Below the pieces are notes generated by a model. That model made no database searches, had not been told where the DNA came from, and saw only the letters and a program-made list of their open reading frames with translations. 36,106 nucleotides of DNA. It comes from Desulfobacteraceae bacterium. GTDB lineage: Bacteria > Desulfobacterota > Desulfobacteria > Desulfobacterales > RPRI01. Positions 8,812 to 16,917 of this stretch are shown here, piece by piece. The translations under genes and the position numbers were made by a program. Position 1 is the stretch's first letter; the number at the start of each line of letters is the position of its first letter. The DNA is taken from contig RPRI01000039.1 of NCBI GenBank assembly GCA_003818505.1, positions 1-36,106 of the forward strand, given 5' to 3'.

Positions 8812-9453
8812 TTATGTTGCAAGCGAAATAAATACCGGAATTAAACCGAAACCGAGCCCAACTATAAGGCTGAAAGCTATCCCTGCTTTTCTTATAAAAG
8901 GCATATATTTCGGATGATTTATTCCGAGTGTTTGAAATGCGCTCCAGAACCCGTGGCTGACATGGAATGCGGCTGTTATAACCGCAAGAACATAAATTAC
9001 TATATATGCCGGTTTGGCGAACGCATCCCGGACTATTTGAAAAATTGTTGTTCCGGTTTTATCGACAAAATGAAAATTTATCAGATGAAGTGTAATAAAG
9101 GCTATAAGTATCAGGCCGGTATAGGGCATTGTCGCAGAGCCAATGGTCCGGCCTCCGGCATTTTTATTAACTTCGTATCTTACCGGTCTGGCTGTGATAT
9201 TTTGAAAAAAAAGAAAAAGTCCGGTTACAACATGAATTATTCCGAAAAATAAAAGGCCTGTTTCTGCAACAGTTATGAGCGGCCCGAGTGAATGAAGATG
9301 TTCAGCGTAGGAATTGAAAGCATCACTTCCGGCGTAGAGAGTCAGATTTCCTATAAGATGTGCCGTTAGAAATGTGCAAAAACTCAATCCGGTTAAAGCC
9401 ATCAGCAGTTTCTTGCCGATGGAGCTTGTGAAGGTTTTGGTAATCCAGTTCAT
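8812..9453 (-). CDS. sdhC: Succinate dehydrogenase/fumarate reductase cytochrome b subunit
   Basis: This is a 213-residue membrane protein with about five transmembrane helices (for example LLFFGIIHVVTGLFLFF and IVIYVLAVITAAFHVSHGF). Histidines suited to diheme b binding occur in LTAHLIGN, EHLHSLG, LINFHFVD and FHVSHGFW, as expected for the single large anchor of type B complex II. An upstream extension to 9546 is open, but GGAGGG lies 5 bases before the ATG at 9453 and the protein then starts MNWITKTFTSSIGKKLLMAL, as in its relatives. It is the first gene of the sdhCAB operon and is divergent from tolQ. Confidence 0.93.
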   Translation of the reverse strand: MNWITKTFTSSIGKKLLMALTGLSFCTFLTAHLIGNLTLYAGSDAFNSYAEHLHSLGPLITVAETGLLFFGIIHVVTGLFLFFQNITARPVRYEVNKNAGGRTIGSATMPYTGLILIAFITLHLINFHFVDKTGTTIFQIVRDAFAKPAYIVIYVLAVITAAFHVSHGFWSAFQTLGINHPKYMPFIRKAGIAFSLIVGLGFGLIPVFISLAT

Positions 9454-9713
9454 TGTTCCCTCCGCCTTATATAATATCCGAATTTCACTACAAAAATTAT
9501 TAATCTGACACATTCGGGCTTTTGTAACATTATTAATGGATCTCAACGCGGTAATCAGAGAAAAAAAATAATTATTGTTTTAAATCATCTGTGTCAATAA
9601 ATTTTATTCAGCGGCAATAGCATTGCTGTAAGTTACTGCTTATCGTCTTTTTATGGAACTTTCATCTTAATGTTAATATAATGTTAAATTATTGTTAAAA
9701 GGGCAACTAATCC

Positions 9714-9742
9714 TTGACACGATTTGTAATGGCCGATATAAA
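9714..9742 (+). promoter_or_regulatory. Sigma-70-type promoter of the tol operon
   Basis: TTGACA (9714-9719) is followed after exactly 17 bases by TATAAA (9737-9742). Transcription would begin near 9749, which leaves a leader of about 58 bases before the tolQ ATG at 9807. It also makes the earlier ATG at 9747 an unlikely start. The match is close to consensus, and the surrounding DNA is AT-rich. Confidence 0.75.
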
Positions 9743-9806
9743 ATAAATGATTGAAAACTGGTACTTATTATCGTTTATAACATGTAGAAAATACCGGAGT
9801 TATCAA

Positions 9807-10538
9807 ATGCCTACGCAGCATCTCGACCTGATTAATATGATTGGCAATGCAGGACTGATAGTGCAGGCGGTTCTGCTTACGCTCGTTTTCTTTTCCATAG
9901 CTTCCTGGGCGATTATTTTCATAAAATATTCATACATCAGACGAGCAATCAGAGAGTCTGAATATTTCACAGATTATTTTTGGAAAAGCCGTGATTTTTC
10001 AGATGCTTATTCAAAGGCAAAGGAATTATCCGGAAGTCCTATAGCAAGGATATTCAGAATAGGTTATATGGAGCTGACAAAATTGAGCCAGTCGGGTGTC
10101 CCTATAGCTTCTCGTGGAACCGGGGCTGATGATTTGTCAATAAGCGCCAGGTTTGCAGGCATAGATAATGTGAAGCGCGCATTAAGAAGAGCAATCAATA
10201 CGGAAGTCACCAGACTGGTTCAGATGGTGCCATTTCTTGCTACAACCGGCAACACAACACCTTTTATCGGTCTGTTCGGTACCGTATGGGGAATCATGAA
10301 TTCTTTTCATGGTATAGGACTCAAGGGGTCTGCCACTCTTGCCGTTGTTGCCCCCGGAATATCGGAGGCGCTTGTTGCCACCGCTGCTGGTCTTGCCGCA
10401 GCGATTCCGGCCGTAATAGCATTCAATTATTTCATGCAGAAAATAAGAACTATCGAGTCTGAGCTTCAGAGCTTTGCCGCTGATTTTCTGAATATTATCG
10501 AAAGGGATATTTTAAAGGCCAAGGGAAATAAAAAATGA
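9807..10538 (+). CDS. tolQ: TolQ/ExbB/MotA-family proton channel subunit
   Basis: This membrane protein of 243 residues has the TolQ layout. There is one N-terminal helix (AVLLTLVFFSIASWAIIFI), a cytoplasmic loop, and two C-terminal helices flanking the conserved region VPFLATTGNTTPFIGLFGTV, WGIMNSF, and then GISEALVATAAGLAAAIPAV. With TolR it forms the proton-driven motor of the Tol-Pal system in the inner membrane. The ATG at 9807 has CGGAG 8 bases upstream and lies downstream of a strong promoter. The in-frame ATG at 9747 coincides with the predicted transcript start and is less likely. The next gene, tolR, overlaps the stop codon, and the full order is tolQ-tolR-tolA-tolB-pal-cpoB. Confidence 0.94.
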   Translation: MPTQHLDLINMIGNAGLIVQAVLLTLVFFSIASWAIIFIKYSYIRRAIRESEYFTDYFWKSRDFSDAYSKAKELSGSPIARIFRIGYMELTKLSQSGVPIASRGTGADDLSISARFAGIDNVKRALRRAINTEVTRLVQMVPFLATTGNTTPFIGLFGTVWGIMNSFHGIGLKGSATLAVVAPGISEALVATAAGLAAAIPAVIAFNYFMQKIRTIESELQSFAADFLNIIERDILKAKGNKK

Positions 10539-10957
10539 TGATCGGTGGAGACAAGGATCGCCTTATGTCCGATATAAATGTTACGCCTTTTGTGGATGTC
10601 ATGCTTGTCCTTCTGATAATTTTCATGGCAACTGCCCCAATGATGATTCAGGGAGTGGATGTCTCTCTTCCCGAAGCTGTTGCAAAACCGATTGTTACGG
10701 AAAAGGATCATCTTTTGATAACACTCGATAAAAAAGGGAAATTATATATAAATAATTATAAAATTGCCCCGGAACTTCTTCAAAAAAAGATAAGGAAGAT
10801 TATGGAAGGGCATCCGGATCAGGAAGTTTTCCTGAGAGCAGACAAAGATGTTTCATATGGCGCTGTCGTGAAAATCATGTCCGAGATCAAGGGTGCCGGC
10901 GTCGAAAAACTCGGCATGGTAACGGAACCTGTCGAAAACAGGGAAAACGGCAAATAG
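10535..10957 (+). CDS. tolR: TolR/ExbD-family motor subunit
   Basis: This 140-residue protein has a short cytoplasmic start, then MSDINVTPFVDVMLVLLIIF, the single helix with the proton-carrying Asp (the D of FVDVMLVLL) typical of TolR/ExbD. A periplasmic domain follows (LLITLDKKGKLYINNYKI and VFLRADKDVSYGAVVKIM). Its ATG overlaps the tolQ stop by 4 bases (ATGA), which couples translation. Its partners TolQ and TolA are encoded on either side. Confidence 0.94.
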   Translation: MMIGGDKDRLMSDINVTPFVDVMLVLLIIFMATAPMMIQGVDVSLPEAVAKPIVTEKDHLLITLDKKGKLYINNYKIAPELLQKKIRKIMEGHPDQEVFLRADKDVSYGAVVKIMSEIKGAGVEKLGMVTEPVENRENGK

Positions 10958-10967
10958 AAGAAAGAAT

Positions 10968-11864
10968 ATGAAAGGAAGTCTTCAGGTTTCAGAAAATTTT
11001 TTAGAGGGAATGGGCATTCCCTCTAAAACCATGGTTTTGACATTCGGCATTTCGTTTGCGTGCCATGCCATATTAATCGGAGCCATGTTCTTTCTGCCTG
11101 ATTGCAGGAGTTCGTCAGGCAATCTTTTCCCTTCAACGATAAGCGTGAGCCTTGTTTCACTGCCTGCAGCGCCGGCCGGCTCATCAGCAGACAGCGCTCC
11201 TGTTGCGGAAGCGAAAATTCCTGAACAAGCCGGTAAAACGGTGGAGCAGAAAGCAATCAAGACCGAAGCTTTAATACCTGAAAAAATTGCAAAATCAGCC
11301 GTAAAGGTTGAAAAGAAAGTTTCTTTAAAACCTGAAATTTCAAAAAAAAAGAAAGTTGATAATGCCGACTTAATAAAAAATGCCGTAAAAAATATGGAAA
11401 AAAAAGTCGGGGAATCGAGACCCTCCACAGTTTCTGATGCAATAGTCAGGATGAGAGCCCGGGTTGAAAACACAAGCAGTGCTAATAGCGCGGGTATTCC
11501 GGGGAGCGGGGGAAAGGGTTCTTCTCCTGGCACAACAGGCGGAACAGGGAGCGGAACAGGCGGTACTTTTGGAGTGCTTGATATATATAAGGCCGAGATA
11601 TATTATAAAATTCAGCAGAATTGGGCATATTCTGAGCAGTTGGGAGGAAGAGGCGCCGATACCATGGCTGTTCTTGTAATACAAATCATGCCGGGAGGCG
11701 AAATCAGAGACATCCGGTTTGAAAAAAAATCGGGAAACCGTTATCTGGACGATTCGGCATTCAGGGCCATACAAAAATCAAATCCTCTACCCCCTGTTCC
11801 TGAGCAATATGATAAACCATATTATGAAGTTGGTCTTCGATTCGGGACAGCCGGCCTGAAATAG
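10968..11864 (+). CDS. tolA: TolA-like envelope protein with TonB-type C-terminal domain
   Basis: This 298-residue protein has an N-terminal anchor (about 21-43, TMVLTFGISFACHAILIGAM). A Lys/Ala/Glu-rich, partly helical linker (about 90-165) and a Gly/Ser-rich hinge (GIPGSGGKGSSPGTTGG) follow. The C-terminal domain of about 95 residues (YKAEIYYKIQQNWAYSEQ, IMPGGEIRDIRFEKKSGN, LDDSAFRAIQKSNPLPPVP) is of the TonB/TolA type. It would span the periplasm and link the TolQR motor to TolB and Pal. The position directly after tolR supports TolA over TonB. No strong Shine-Dalgarno is seen. Confidence 0.9.
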   Translation: MKGSLQVSENFLEGMGIPSKTMVLTFGISFACHAILIGAMFFLPDCRSSSGNLFPSTISVSLVSLPAAPAGSSADSAPVAEAKIPEQAGKTVEQKAIKTEALIPEKIAKSAVKVEKKVSLKPEISKKKKVDNADLIKNAVKNMEKKVGESRPSTVSDAIVRMRARVENTSSANSAGIPGSGGKGSSPGTTGGTGSGTGGTFGVLDIYKAEIYYKIQQNWAYSEQLGGRGADTMAVLVIQIMPGGEIRDIRFEKKSGNRYLDDSAFRAIQKSNPLPPVPEQYDKPYYEVGLRFGTAGLK

Positions 11865-11897
11865 AAATGATAGACGGAAAAAGGGGAATCCGGAATT

Positions 11898-12228
11898 CCA
11901 ACGAACTCATCGATTATAATGAACCAGTTGGAAGTAATATGCGAACGGATTTGAGATTTTTGGGAAACAGATTTTTAAGTAACTGAGCGTTAAAAATCAC
12001 AAGCCTTTGAGGGCGTCAGCCCAAACCTTCTTGTGATTTAGCGAAGTGATTTAAAAATTCCCAAAAAGCTCATTAGTAAGTTAGAAATTATTTCCGGACG
12101 GAAATAATTTCGTAAACTTACTTATCCCGTTTATCGGGGCTAAGAGAGCATGTTCAGACTTCCAACGAGTTCGTCGAATATGGATTGCCACAAAGTGGCA
12201 TAAAATTGCTTTTTACGAAGGCATCAAA
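11898..12228 (+). repeat. Dispersed repeat copy 1 (inverted partner at 14362-14626)
   Basis: This non-coding element of about 330 bases lies between tolA and tolB. A near-identical copy occurs in reverse orientation at 14362-14626, so the two bracket tolB-pal. Conserved parts include CCAACGAACTCATC near the start, a hairpin AAATCACAAG (11994-12003) with CTTGTGATTT (12030-12039), and CTTCCAACGAGTTCGTCGAA plus AAAATTGCTTTTTACGA near the end. Copy 1 carries an extra 67 bases (12076-12142) absent from copy 2, with a strong palindrome of GAAATTATTTCC and GGAAATAATTTC. Both ends of the element carry related CTTCCAAC words in opposite directions, as in MITE-like elements. No transposase is present. 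Confidence 0.75.
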
Positions 12229-12263
12229 AATTAAGTTCACTTAATACAAAGTGAAAGGTCAGA

Positions 12264-13583
12264 TTGATGACATATTTTCGCATTATTTTTCTATATCTTT
12301 TCGCAGTTATTATCTCATTGACGGGTCCGGAGAAAAGCTTTGCCGGATATGACTATATAGATATCAACAGTCCTTTTCTCAGGAAGATACCGATAGCAGT
12401 TCCGCTGTTTAAGGTAAAGGCAGAGTCAGTCAGCGGTTCCGACAGGCAGATGTCCGGGAGAGCTGCCGATATGCTTTCAGGAATGCTTGATTTTACCGGA
12501 TATTTCAAGATGCTTGACAGGGAGAGCTTCCTTGAAGATACGTTCAAAGCTGAGACTGCGGTGCAGAATATTGATTTTCATAACTGGACCGCCGTAGGAG
12601 CGGAGCTTCTTGTAACCGGTGAAGTTCAGATAAGAGGTAATGTTTTCGAGATCGAACTGCGGCTTTTTGATACAATAAAATCAAACCAGCTTATCGGAAA
12701 GAAATATACAACAGGCGTAAATGATTTAAGGGATGTTATGCGCCGTTTTTCAGGGGAGATTGTGTATTACCTTACAGGCAACAGGGGGGTTTTTGACAGC
12801 CGGATCGCTTTTGTATCTAACGGGACAGGCAACAAGGAAATTTATATCTGTGAATTTGACGGGATTAATACCAGGCCGTTTACACGAAATAAAGCAATCA
12901 CTCTTTTTCCTGCATGGTCATCAGACGGCAAGTGGATTGCGTTCACTTCTTACGTGAAAGGTAAGCCCGACCTTTATATAAGTAATGTCAATGACGGCAG
13001 CACATCTGTTGTGTCAAACAAGGGAATAAATATTACACCGGCATGGGTGCCTGGAAAATTTGAGCTTGCAGCAACCCTTTCGTATTCAGGAGACCAGGAT
13101 ATCTACCTCGTGACCGGAAGCGGAAAAGTTATTAAAAAGTTGACAAATGAACGGGGAAGTGATGTATCTCCATCATGGTCACCTGATGGGAAAAAGATGG
13201 CTTTTGTTTCAAGCAGGACAGGCACTCCTCAGATTTATGTGCTTGATATCGATTCGGGAAATGCAGAAAGACTGACCTTTAACGGCAGGTACAATACCCA
13301 GCCGAGCTGGTCGCCGAAAGGGGATAAGATAGCTTATGCCGGAATGAACGGAGGCAGGCATAATATTTATGTAATAGGATTTGACGGGAAAGATCCTGTT
13401 CAACTGACCCGGAATGGAGGCGATAATGAATCTCCATCCTGGTCTCCCGATGGAAGCCTTATTGCGTTCAGTTCAACTCGTGAGGGGCCTTCAAGAATAT
13501 ATGTGATGACTGCTTATGGAACAGACCAGAGGCGTCTTTTAGCCATATCCGGCGAACAGACAAGTCCGAAGTGGTCGCCTTAA
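12264..13583 (+). CDS. tolB: TolB periplasmic beta-propeller protein
   Basis: This is a full-length TolB of 439 residues. A signal peptide ends near SLTGPEKSFA (about residue 28). An N-terminal alpha/beta domain follows (about 30-180, FKMLDRESFLEDTF and VGAELLVTGEVQIRG). A six-bladed WD-like propeller then begins near residue 185 with FDSRIAFVSNGTGNKEIYI, and the repeating phrase is (P)SWSPDGKKMAFVSSRTG. TolB works in the periplasm, binding Pal and TolA. It is separated from tolA by 400 bases that contain repeat copy 1, so it may have its own promoter. GTGAAAGGTCAG precedes the ATG. Confidence 0.96.
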   Translation: MMTYFRIIFLYLFAVIISLTGPEKSFAGYDYIDINSPFLRKIPIAVPLFKVKAESVSGSDRQMSGRAADMLSGMLDFTGYFKMLDRESFLEDTFKAETAVQNIDFHNWTAVGAELLVTGEVQIRGNVFEIELRLFDTIKSNQLIGKKYTTGVNDLRDVMRRFSGEIVYYLTGNRGVFDSRIAFVSNGTGNKEIYICEFDGINTRPFTRNKAITLFPAWSSDGKWIAFTSYVKGKPDLYISNVNDGSTSVVSNKGINITPAWVPGKFELAATLSYSGDQDIYLVTGSGKVIKKLTNERGSDVSPSWSPDGKKMAFVSSRTGTPQIYVLDIDSGNAERLTFNGRYNTQPSWSPKGDKIAYAGMNGGRHNIYVIGFDGKDPVQLTRNGGDNESPSWSPDGSLIAFSSTREGPSRIYVMTAYGTDQRRLLAISGEQTSPKWSP

Positions 13584-13630
13584 TTGTTTAGTTATTAATA
13601 TTATAGTATAATAGTGAGGAGGTATTAAAA

Positions 13631-14221
13631 ATGAAAAAAAGTATGTGGATTGTTCCAGTTCTTTCATGTGTGTTTTCAGTATTTTTGTTCACCGCTTCAT
13701 GTTCAAAACAGACCGTAAAGGCTGATCTTCAGGATGTCAAGGATGCGGCTAAAAAGGAATCAGCATCTGCCGCATCTGCTGCGGCTGCTTCGTCATCTGC
13801 ACCTGCTTCGGTTGTTCAGAAAGCTCCCGAATCTGTCGGGTCATCTGCGGAAGATTTAGCTGCAAAGGCGAAAGCTGCGGCATTGAAAAGTGTGGTGAAC
13901 GAGGATGTTTTTTTTGATTATGACAGTGCAGTTCTCAGCGCTGCTGCCCAGGATGTCCTGAAAAATAAATCTGTAATCCTTGGGAAATATTCCGGAGTTT
14001 CTGTAACAATTGAAGGTCATTGTGATGAGCGTGGAACAAACGAATATAACCTTGCACTAGGGGAGAGGCGCGCGGAAAGTGCGAAGAGCTTTCTTGTCAG
14101 CTTGGGAGTAAATCCTTCCAGATTAAAAACAATAAGTTACGGGGAAGAGAAACCTGTGAATTCGGGTAATGATGAAGCTGCCTGGTCGAAGAACAGAAGA
14201 GCTCATTTTGTGACTGAATAG
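13631..14221 (+). CDS. pal: Peptidoglycan-associated lipoprotein Pal
   Basis: This 196-residue lipoprotein has a signal sequence with lipobox TASC (Cys24), followed by an Ala/Ser-rich low-complexity linker (about 40-80). The C-terminal OmpA-like domain (about 90-196) includes [38 protein letters not shown] and [15 protein letters not shown], the peptidoglycan-binding motifs of Pal. GTGAGGAGG stands just before the ATG, 48 bases after the tolB stop. Pal anchors the outer membrane to peptidoglycan and is the target of the TolB-TolA system. Confidence 0.97.
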   Translation: MKKSMWIVPVLSCVFSVFLFTASCSKQTVKADLQDVKDAAKKESASAASAAAASSSAPASVVQKAPESVGSSAEDLAAKAKAAALKSVVNEDVFFDYDSAVLSAAAQDVLKNKSVILGKYSGVSVTIEGHCDERGTNEYNLALGERRAESAKSFLVSLGVNPSRLKTISYGEEKPVNSGNDEAAWSKNRRAHFVTE

Positions 14222-14270
14222 TTGGTGTCGATTTTATTAAAAGTTGTAAAAGCTTAATATATTTGTTAAA

Positions 14271-14332
14271 CCACGAAGAACACGAACCTGAAGAATTTGA
14301 AAATATAATATATTTTTTTGTGTCATTCGTGG
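14271..14332. terminator. Inverted repeat downstream of pal, likely terminator
   Basis: CCACGAAGAACACGAA (14271-14286) is complementary, with a few mismatches, to TTTTTGTGTCATTCGTGG (about 14314-14331). The right arm carries a run of T. The hairpin lies 50 bases after the pal stop and could end transcription, though its loop is long. Confidence 0.4.
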
Positions 14333-14361
14333 GTAACATTAATTTTTTATGATATCATCAA

Positions 14362-14626
14362 TTTGATGGACTCGTAAAAAGCAATTTTATACCGCTTTGC
14401 GGCAATTTATATTCGACGAACTCGTTGGAAGTCTTAATATGCTCTCTTAATGAGCTTTTTGGGGATTTTTAAATCACTTTGCTAAATCACAAGAAGGTTT
14501 GGGCTGACGCTCTCAAAGGCTTGTGATTTTTAACGCTCAGTTCTTTAAAAATCTATTTCCTAAAAATCTCAAATCCGTTCGCATATGACTTCCAACTGGT
14601 TCATTATAATTGATGAGTTCGTTGTA
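14362..14626 (-). repeat. Dispersed repeat copy 2 (inverted relative to 11898-12228)
   Basis: This is the reverse complement of the repeat upstream of tolB, alike almost throughout by eye, without the 67-base palindromic insert of copy 1. It retains the AAATCACAAG/CTTGTGATTT hairpin and the terminal CTTCCAAC words. It lies between pal and cpoB. The stretch from 14222 to 14758 (537 bases) holds a hairpin after pal, this repeat, and the hairpin at 14633-14670; no gene is seen in it. Confidence 0.75.
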
Positions 14627-14632
14627 AGTAAT

Positions 14633-14670
14633 ATGCTCACTTACCCAGTTTATCGGGGTTAAGTGAGCAT
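14633..14670. repeat. Hairpin ATGCTCACTTA/TAAGTGAGCAT
   Basis: An 11-base perfect inverted repeat (14633-14643 and 14660-14670) encloses GTTTATCGGGG, the word shared with 8801-8811 and 12129-12139. It borders repeat copy 2 and lies 88 bases before cpoB. It has no T-run, so it looks more like part of the mobile repeat family than a terminator. Confidence 0.5.
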
Positions 14671-14758
14671 ATTTCGGCTTGTTACATTACCGTTATAATT
14701 GGATCGAAACAGTGAGAGCAATCCCTGCTGTTTGCAGCGGTGAGCTTCAAAGGTCTCT

Positions 14759-15634
14759 ATGAAAAGTAAAATTTCCGTTATTCTTGTCCTTATCTTTTTT
14801 TCCGGTTTAGGCTGCGCTCTCAAGAAGGATGTGGTTACGCTCGATAACCGCGTTGGTGAACTGAGGCTGCGTGTTGTCACCGCTGAAAATGATATTTCGC
14901 GTCTGAAATCGAGATCTGAGGAGATAGCGAAACTGACAGACGAGCTAACTGCAATCGGAGAGGAAAAGGAAAAAAATCTGAGGGGCCTAACTGCCGGACA
15001 GCTTGCTGAAATCGAAGCGCTTAAGGAAAAAATCCAGATATTGAGCGGAAAACTGGAGGAGACCGATCACCTTTTAAAGCAAAAATTAAGAATCTTGGAA
15101 GAGACCGATAAAAAGATGGATGGAAGGCTGACCGGGACAGAAGAAATCTCAGGCGCATACAAGGAGAGGATTGTCCGGCTGGAACAGTATCTGAGTCTTG
15201 ACTCGAGGGAAAAAACAACAACGCCGGTTCCGGTAGCAGGAACATACGAAAAAAAAGAGGGTACAGAAGATGAAATTTACACATCCGCCACCCGGTTATA
15301 TGACGGGGGAAAATATGCGGCAGCCCGTGAAATGTTCCAGGAAATGCTGACAAAATATCCTGATTCCGATAAGGCGGATAATTGCCAGTTCTGGATCGGT
15401 GAAAGCTTTTACCAGGAGAAATGGTATGAGAAAGCCATAGTGGAATACCAGAAGGTGATTGAAAAATATCCCAATGGCAACAAATTACAGGCCTCGCTGC
15501 TGAAACAGGGGCTTTCATTTTATAGCCTTGGAGATAAGGTAAATGCAAAACTTGTCTTAAACGAGCTTATTCAGAAATATCCCAAATCAAATGAAGCCAA
15601 AATTGCCGCAAGAAACCTGAAAGGATTTAATTGA
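14759..15634 (+). CDS. cpoB: CpoB/YbgF tol-pal system protein (lipoprotein form)
   Basis: This 291-residue protein has a signal sequence with lipobox FSGLGC (Cys19), so it should be a lipoprotein. A long coiled coil follows (about 25-140, ENDISRLKSRSEEIAKLTDE and similar). The C-terminal tetratricopeptide domain (about 170-290) contains LYDGGKYAAAREMFQEML, FYQEKWYEKAIVEYQKVI and VNAKLVLNELIQKYPKS. CpoB coordinates peptidoglycan synthesis with outer-membrane constriction in E. coli. Its place as the last tol-pal gene supports the name, although repeat DNA separates it from pal. AAAGG precedes the ATG at a short distance. Confidence 0.9.
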   Translation: MKSKISVILVLIFFSGLGCALKKDVVTLDNRVGELRLRVVTAENDISRLKSRSEEIAKLTDELTAIGEEKEKNLRGLTAGQLAEIEALKEKIQILSGKLEETDHLLKQKLRILEETDKKMDGRLTGTEEISGAYKERIVRLEQYLSLDSREKTTTPVPVAGTYEKKEGTEDEIYTSATRLYDGGKYAAAREMFQEMLTKYPDSDKADNCQFWIGESFYQEKWYEKAIVEYQKVIEKYPNGNKLQASLLKQGLSFYSLGDKVNAKLVLNELIQKYPKSNEAKIAARNLKGFN

Positions 15635-15665
15635 GTTTTGGCTTTAAATCCTCATAGGGCATAAG

Positions 15666-16157
15666 ATGATAAAGATCATCGGCATAGATCCCGGCCTCTC
15701 TTCAACCGGTGTGGGAATTATTGTAGGAAGAGGGCTTAAAATCATGCAATATTCTTTCGGCAGCATTAAAACTTCAAAAAATCATATACTGCCGGAGCGT
15801 CTCAATCATATCTATTCGAAACTGCTTTTCCTCCTTGAAAATGAAAAACCCGATATTATGATAATAGAAGATATCTTCTCCCTTGATAAATATCCGAAGT
15901 CAGGGATAAATCTTGGTAAAGTTACCGGTGTTATTCTGCTGTCGGCATTCAAGGCCGGTGTTTCCGCAACCGAGGTGGCAGTGCGTGAGGTAAAACATGT
16001 TCTGACTGGTAACGGGAATGCGGATAAGGAACAGCTTGAACTTACTGTGAGACGTTTCTTGAAATTAGAGAATCCGATAAGACCTTATCATGCTTCTGAT
16101 GCAATTGCTCTGGCGCTTTTGGGTTTGTTCCGTTATAATAACAACATGAAAGTTTGA
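15666..16157 (+). CDS. ruvC: Crossover junction endodeoxyribonuclease RuvC
   Basis: This is a RuvC of 163 residues, the normal length. Catalytic acids are visible as Asp8 in IIGIDPGLSSTGVG, Glu68 in IMIIEDIFSLDK, and the pair His142/Asp145 in YHASDAIALAL. It resolves Holliday junctions as a homodimer in the cytoplasm, working with RuvAB, whose genes follow. ATAGGGCATAAG precedes the ATG. It is separated from ruvA by 145 bases that hold an inverted repeat. Confidence 0.97.
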   Translation: MIKIIGIDPGLSSTGVGIIVGRGLKIMQYSFGSIKTSKNHILPERLNHIYSKLLFLLENEKPDIMIIEDIFSLDKYPKSGINLGKVTGVILLSAFKAGVSATEVAVREVKHVLTGNGNADKEQLELTVRRFLKLENPIRPYHASDAIALALLGLFRYNNNMKV

Positions 16158-16164
16158 CGGCTTT

Positions 16165-16260
16165 TATGTGAGAATACAGGAGCCAGGAGTCAGGAGACAG
16201 AATAACCACGCTGTTGTTTTTCTACTTTATTCTGTATTCCGACTCCTGTATTCTCATATA
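16165..16260. repeat. Long inverted repeat between ruvC and ruvA
   Basis: TATGTGAGAATACAGGAG (16165-16182) pairs with CTCCTGTATTCTCATATA (16243-16260) with one mismatch. CAGAATAA and TTATTCTG lie inside it. The words CAGGAGTCAGGAG belong to the low-complexity class also seen near 24900 and 35071-35110. Within a ruv operon the transcript would form a large hairpin, which could attenuate or process the message. Confidence 0.6.
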
Positions 16261-16302
16261 AAATATATTTACTTCTGTTAAAGCGTTTCGGAGAGGAAAT
16301 TC

Positions 16303-16917
16303 ATGATAGGGTACCTTGAGGGAAAGCTGTTAAAGAAAGAAAATGATCGTATCCTCCTGCTGACAAACCATGTGGGGTATGAAATCATGCTTCCCCCGAT
16401 TGTAATGGAAACTCTTAATTCCAGGATGATCGGTGACGAGATAAGCCTTTATATATATTTTCAGCAATCAGAAAGACAGCCGAAGCCGGTACTGATAGGC
16501 TTTAACCTCGAGATTGAAAAGGAATTTTTTCAGTATTTCATTTCTGTTGAAGATATAGGGCCTTTAAAGGCCGTCAAGGCCATGTGTATGCCAGTCCGCG
16601 ATATTGCAAGGGCCATAGAATCTAAAGATGCCGCAAAGCTGATGCAGTTGAAAGGTATCGGAAACAGGACGGCGCATAAAATAATAGCCACGCTTGAAGG
16701 CAAGATGGATAAATTTGCGCTGATCCGGAAGCAGGAACAGGTGCTGGAACCTGTCGCAGAAGATTTGGCGCAGAAGGTAATCGATGTGCTTGTGTCACAG
16801 CTTGGTTATAAATTATCGGAGGCAAGGACGATGGTTGCGGAAGCAATGAAACGTAACAGATCGATTTCAGGTCCCGAAGAGCTCTTTGAAGAAGTATATC
16901 GGGGAGAGGCGCTCTGA
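16303..16917 (+). CDS. ruvA: Holliday junction branch migration protein RuvA
   Basis: This 204-residue protein has an N-terminal OB domain ([28 protein letters not shown]), a middle helix-hairpin-helix region ([40 protein letters not shown]), and a C-terminal domain that contacts RuvB ([20 protein letters not shown]). RuvA tetramers bind four-way junctions and load the RuvB motor. AGAGGAAA precedes the ATG. Its stop shares one base with the ruvB start. Confidence 0.97.
   Translation: MIGYLEGKLLKKENDRILLLTNHVGYEIMLPPIVMETLNSRMIGDEISLYIYFQQSERQPKPVLIGFNLEIEKEFFQYFISVEDIGPLKAVKAMCMPVRDIARAIESKDAAKLMQLKGIGNRTAHKIIATLEGKMDKFALIRKQEQVLEPVAEDLAQKVIDVLVSQLGYKLSEARTMVAEAMKRNRSISGPEELFEEVYRGEAL

Noticed and set aside
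9747-9806. In-frame ATG at 9747 extending TolQ by 20 residues
   Set aside because: It coincides with the start point of a near-consensus promoter (TTGACA-17-TATAAA) and has no Shine-Dalgarno, whereas the ATG at 9807 has one.
11898-12228. Hidden transposase or small gene in the tol repeats
   Set aside because: All frames are broken by stops and both copies conserve structure words and not a reading frame.
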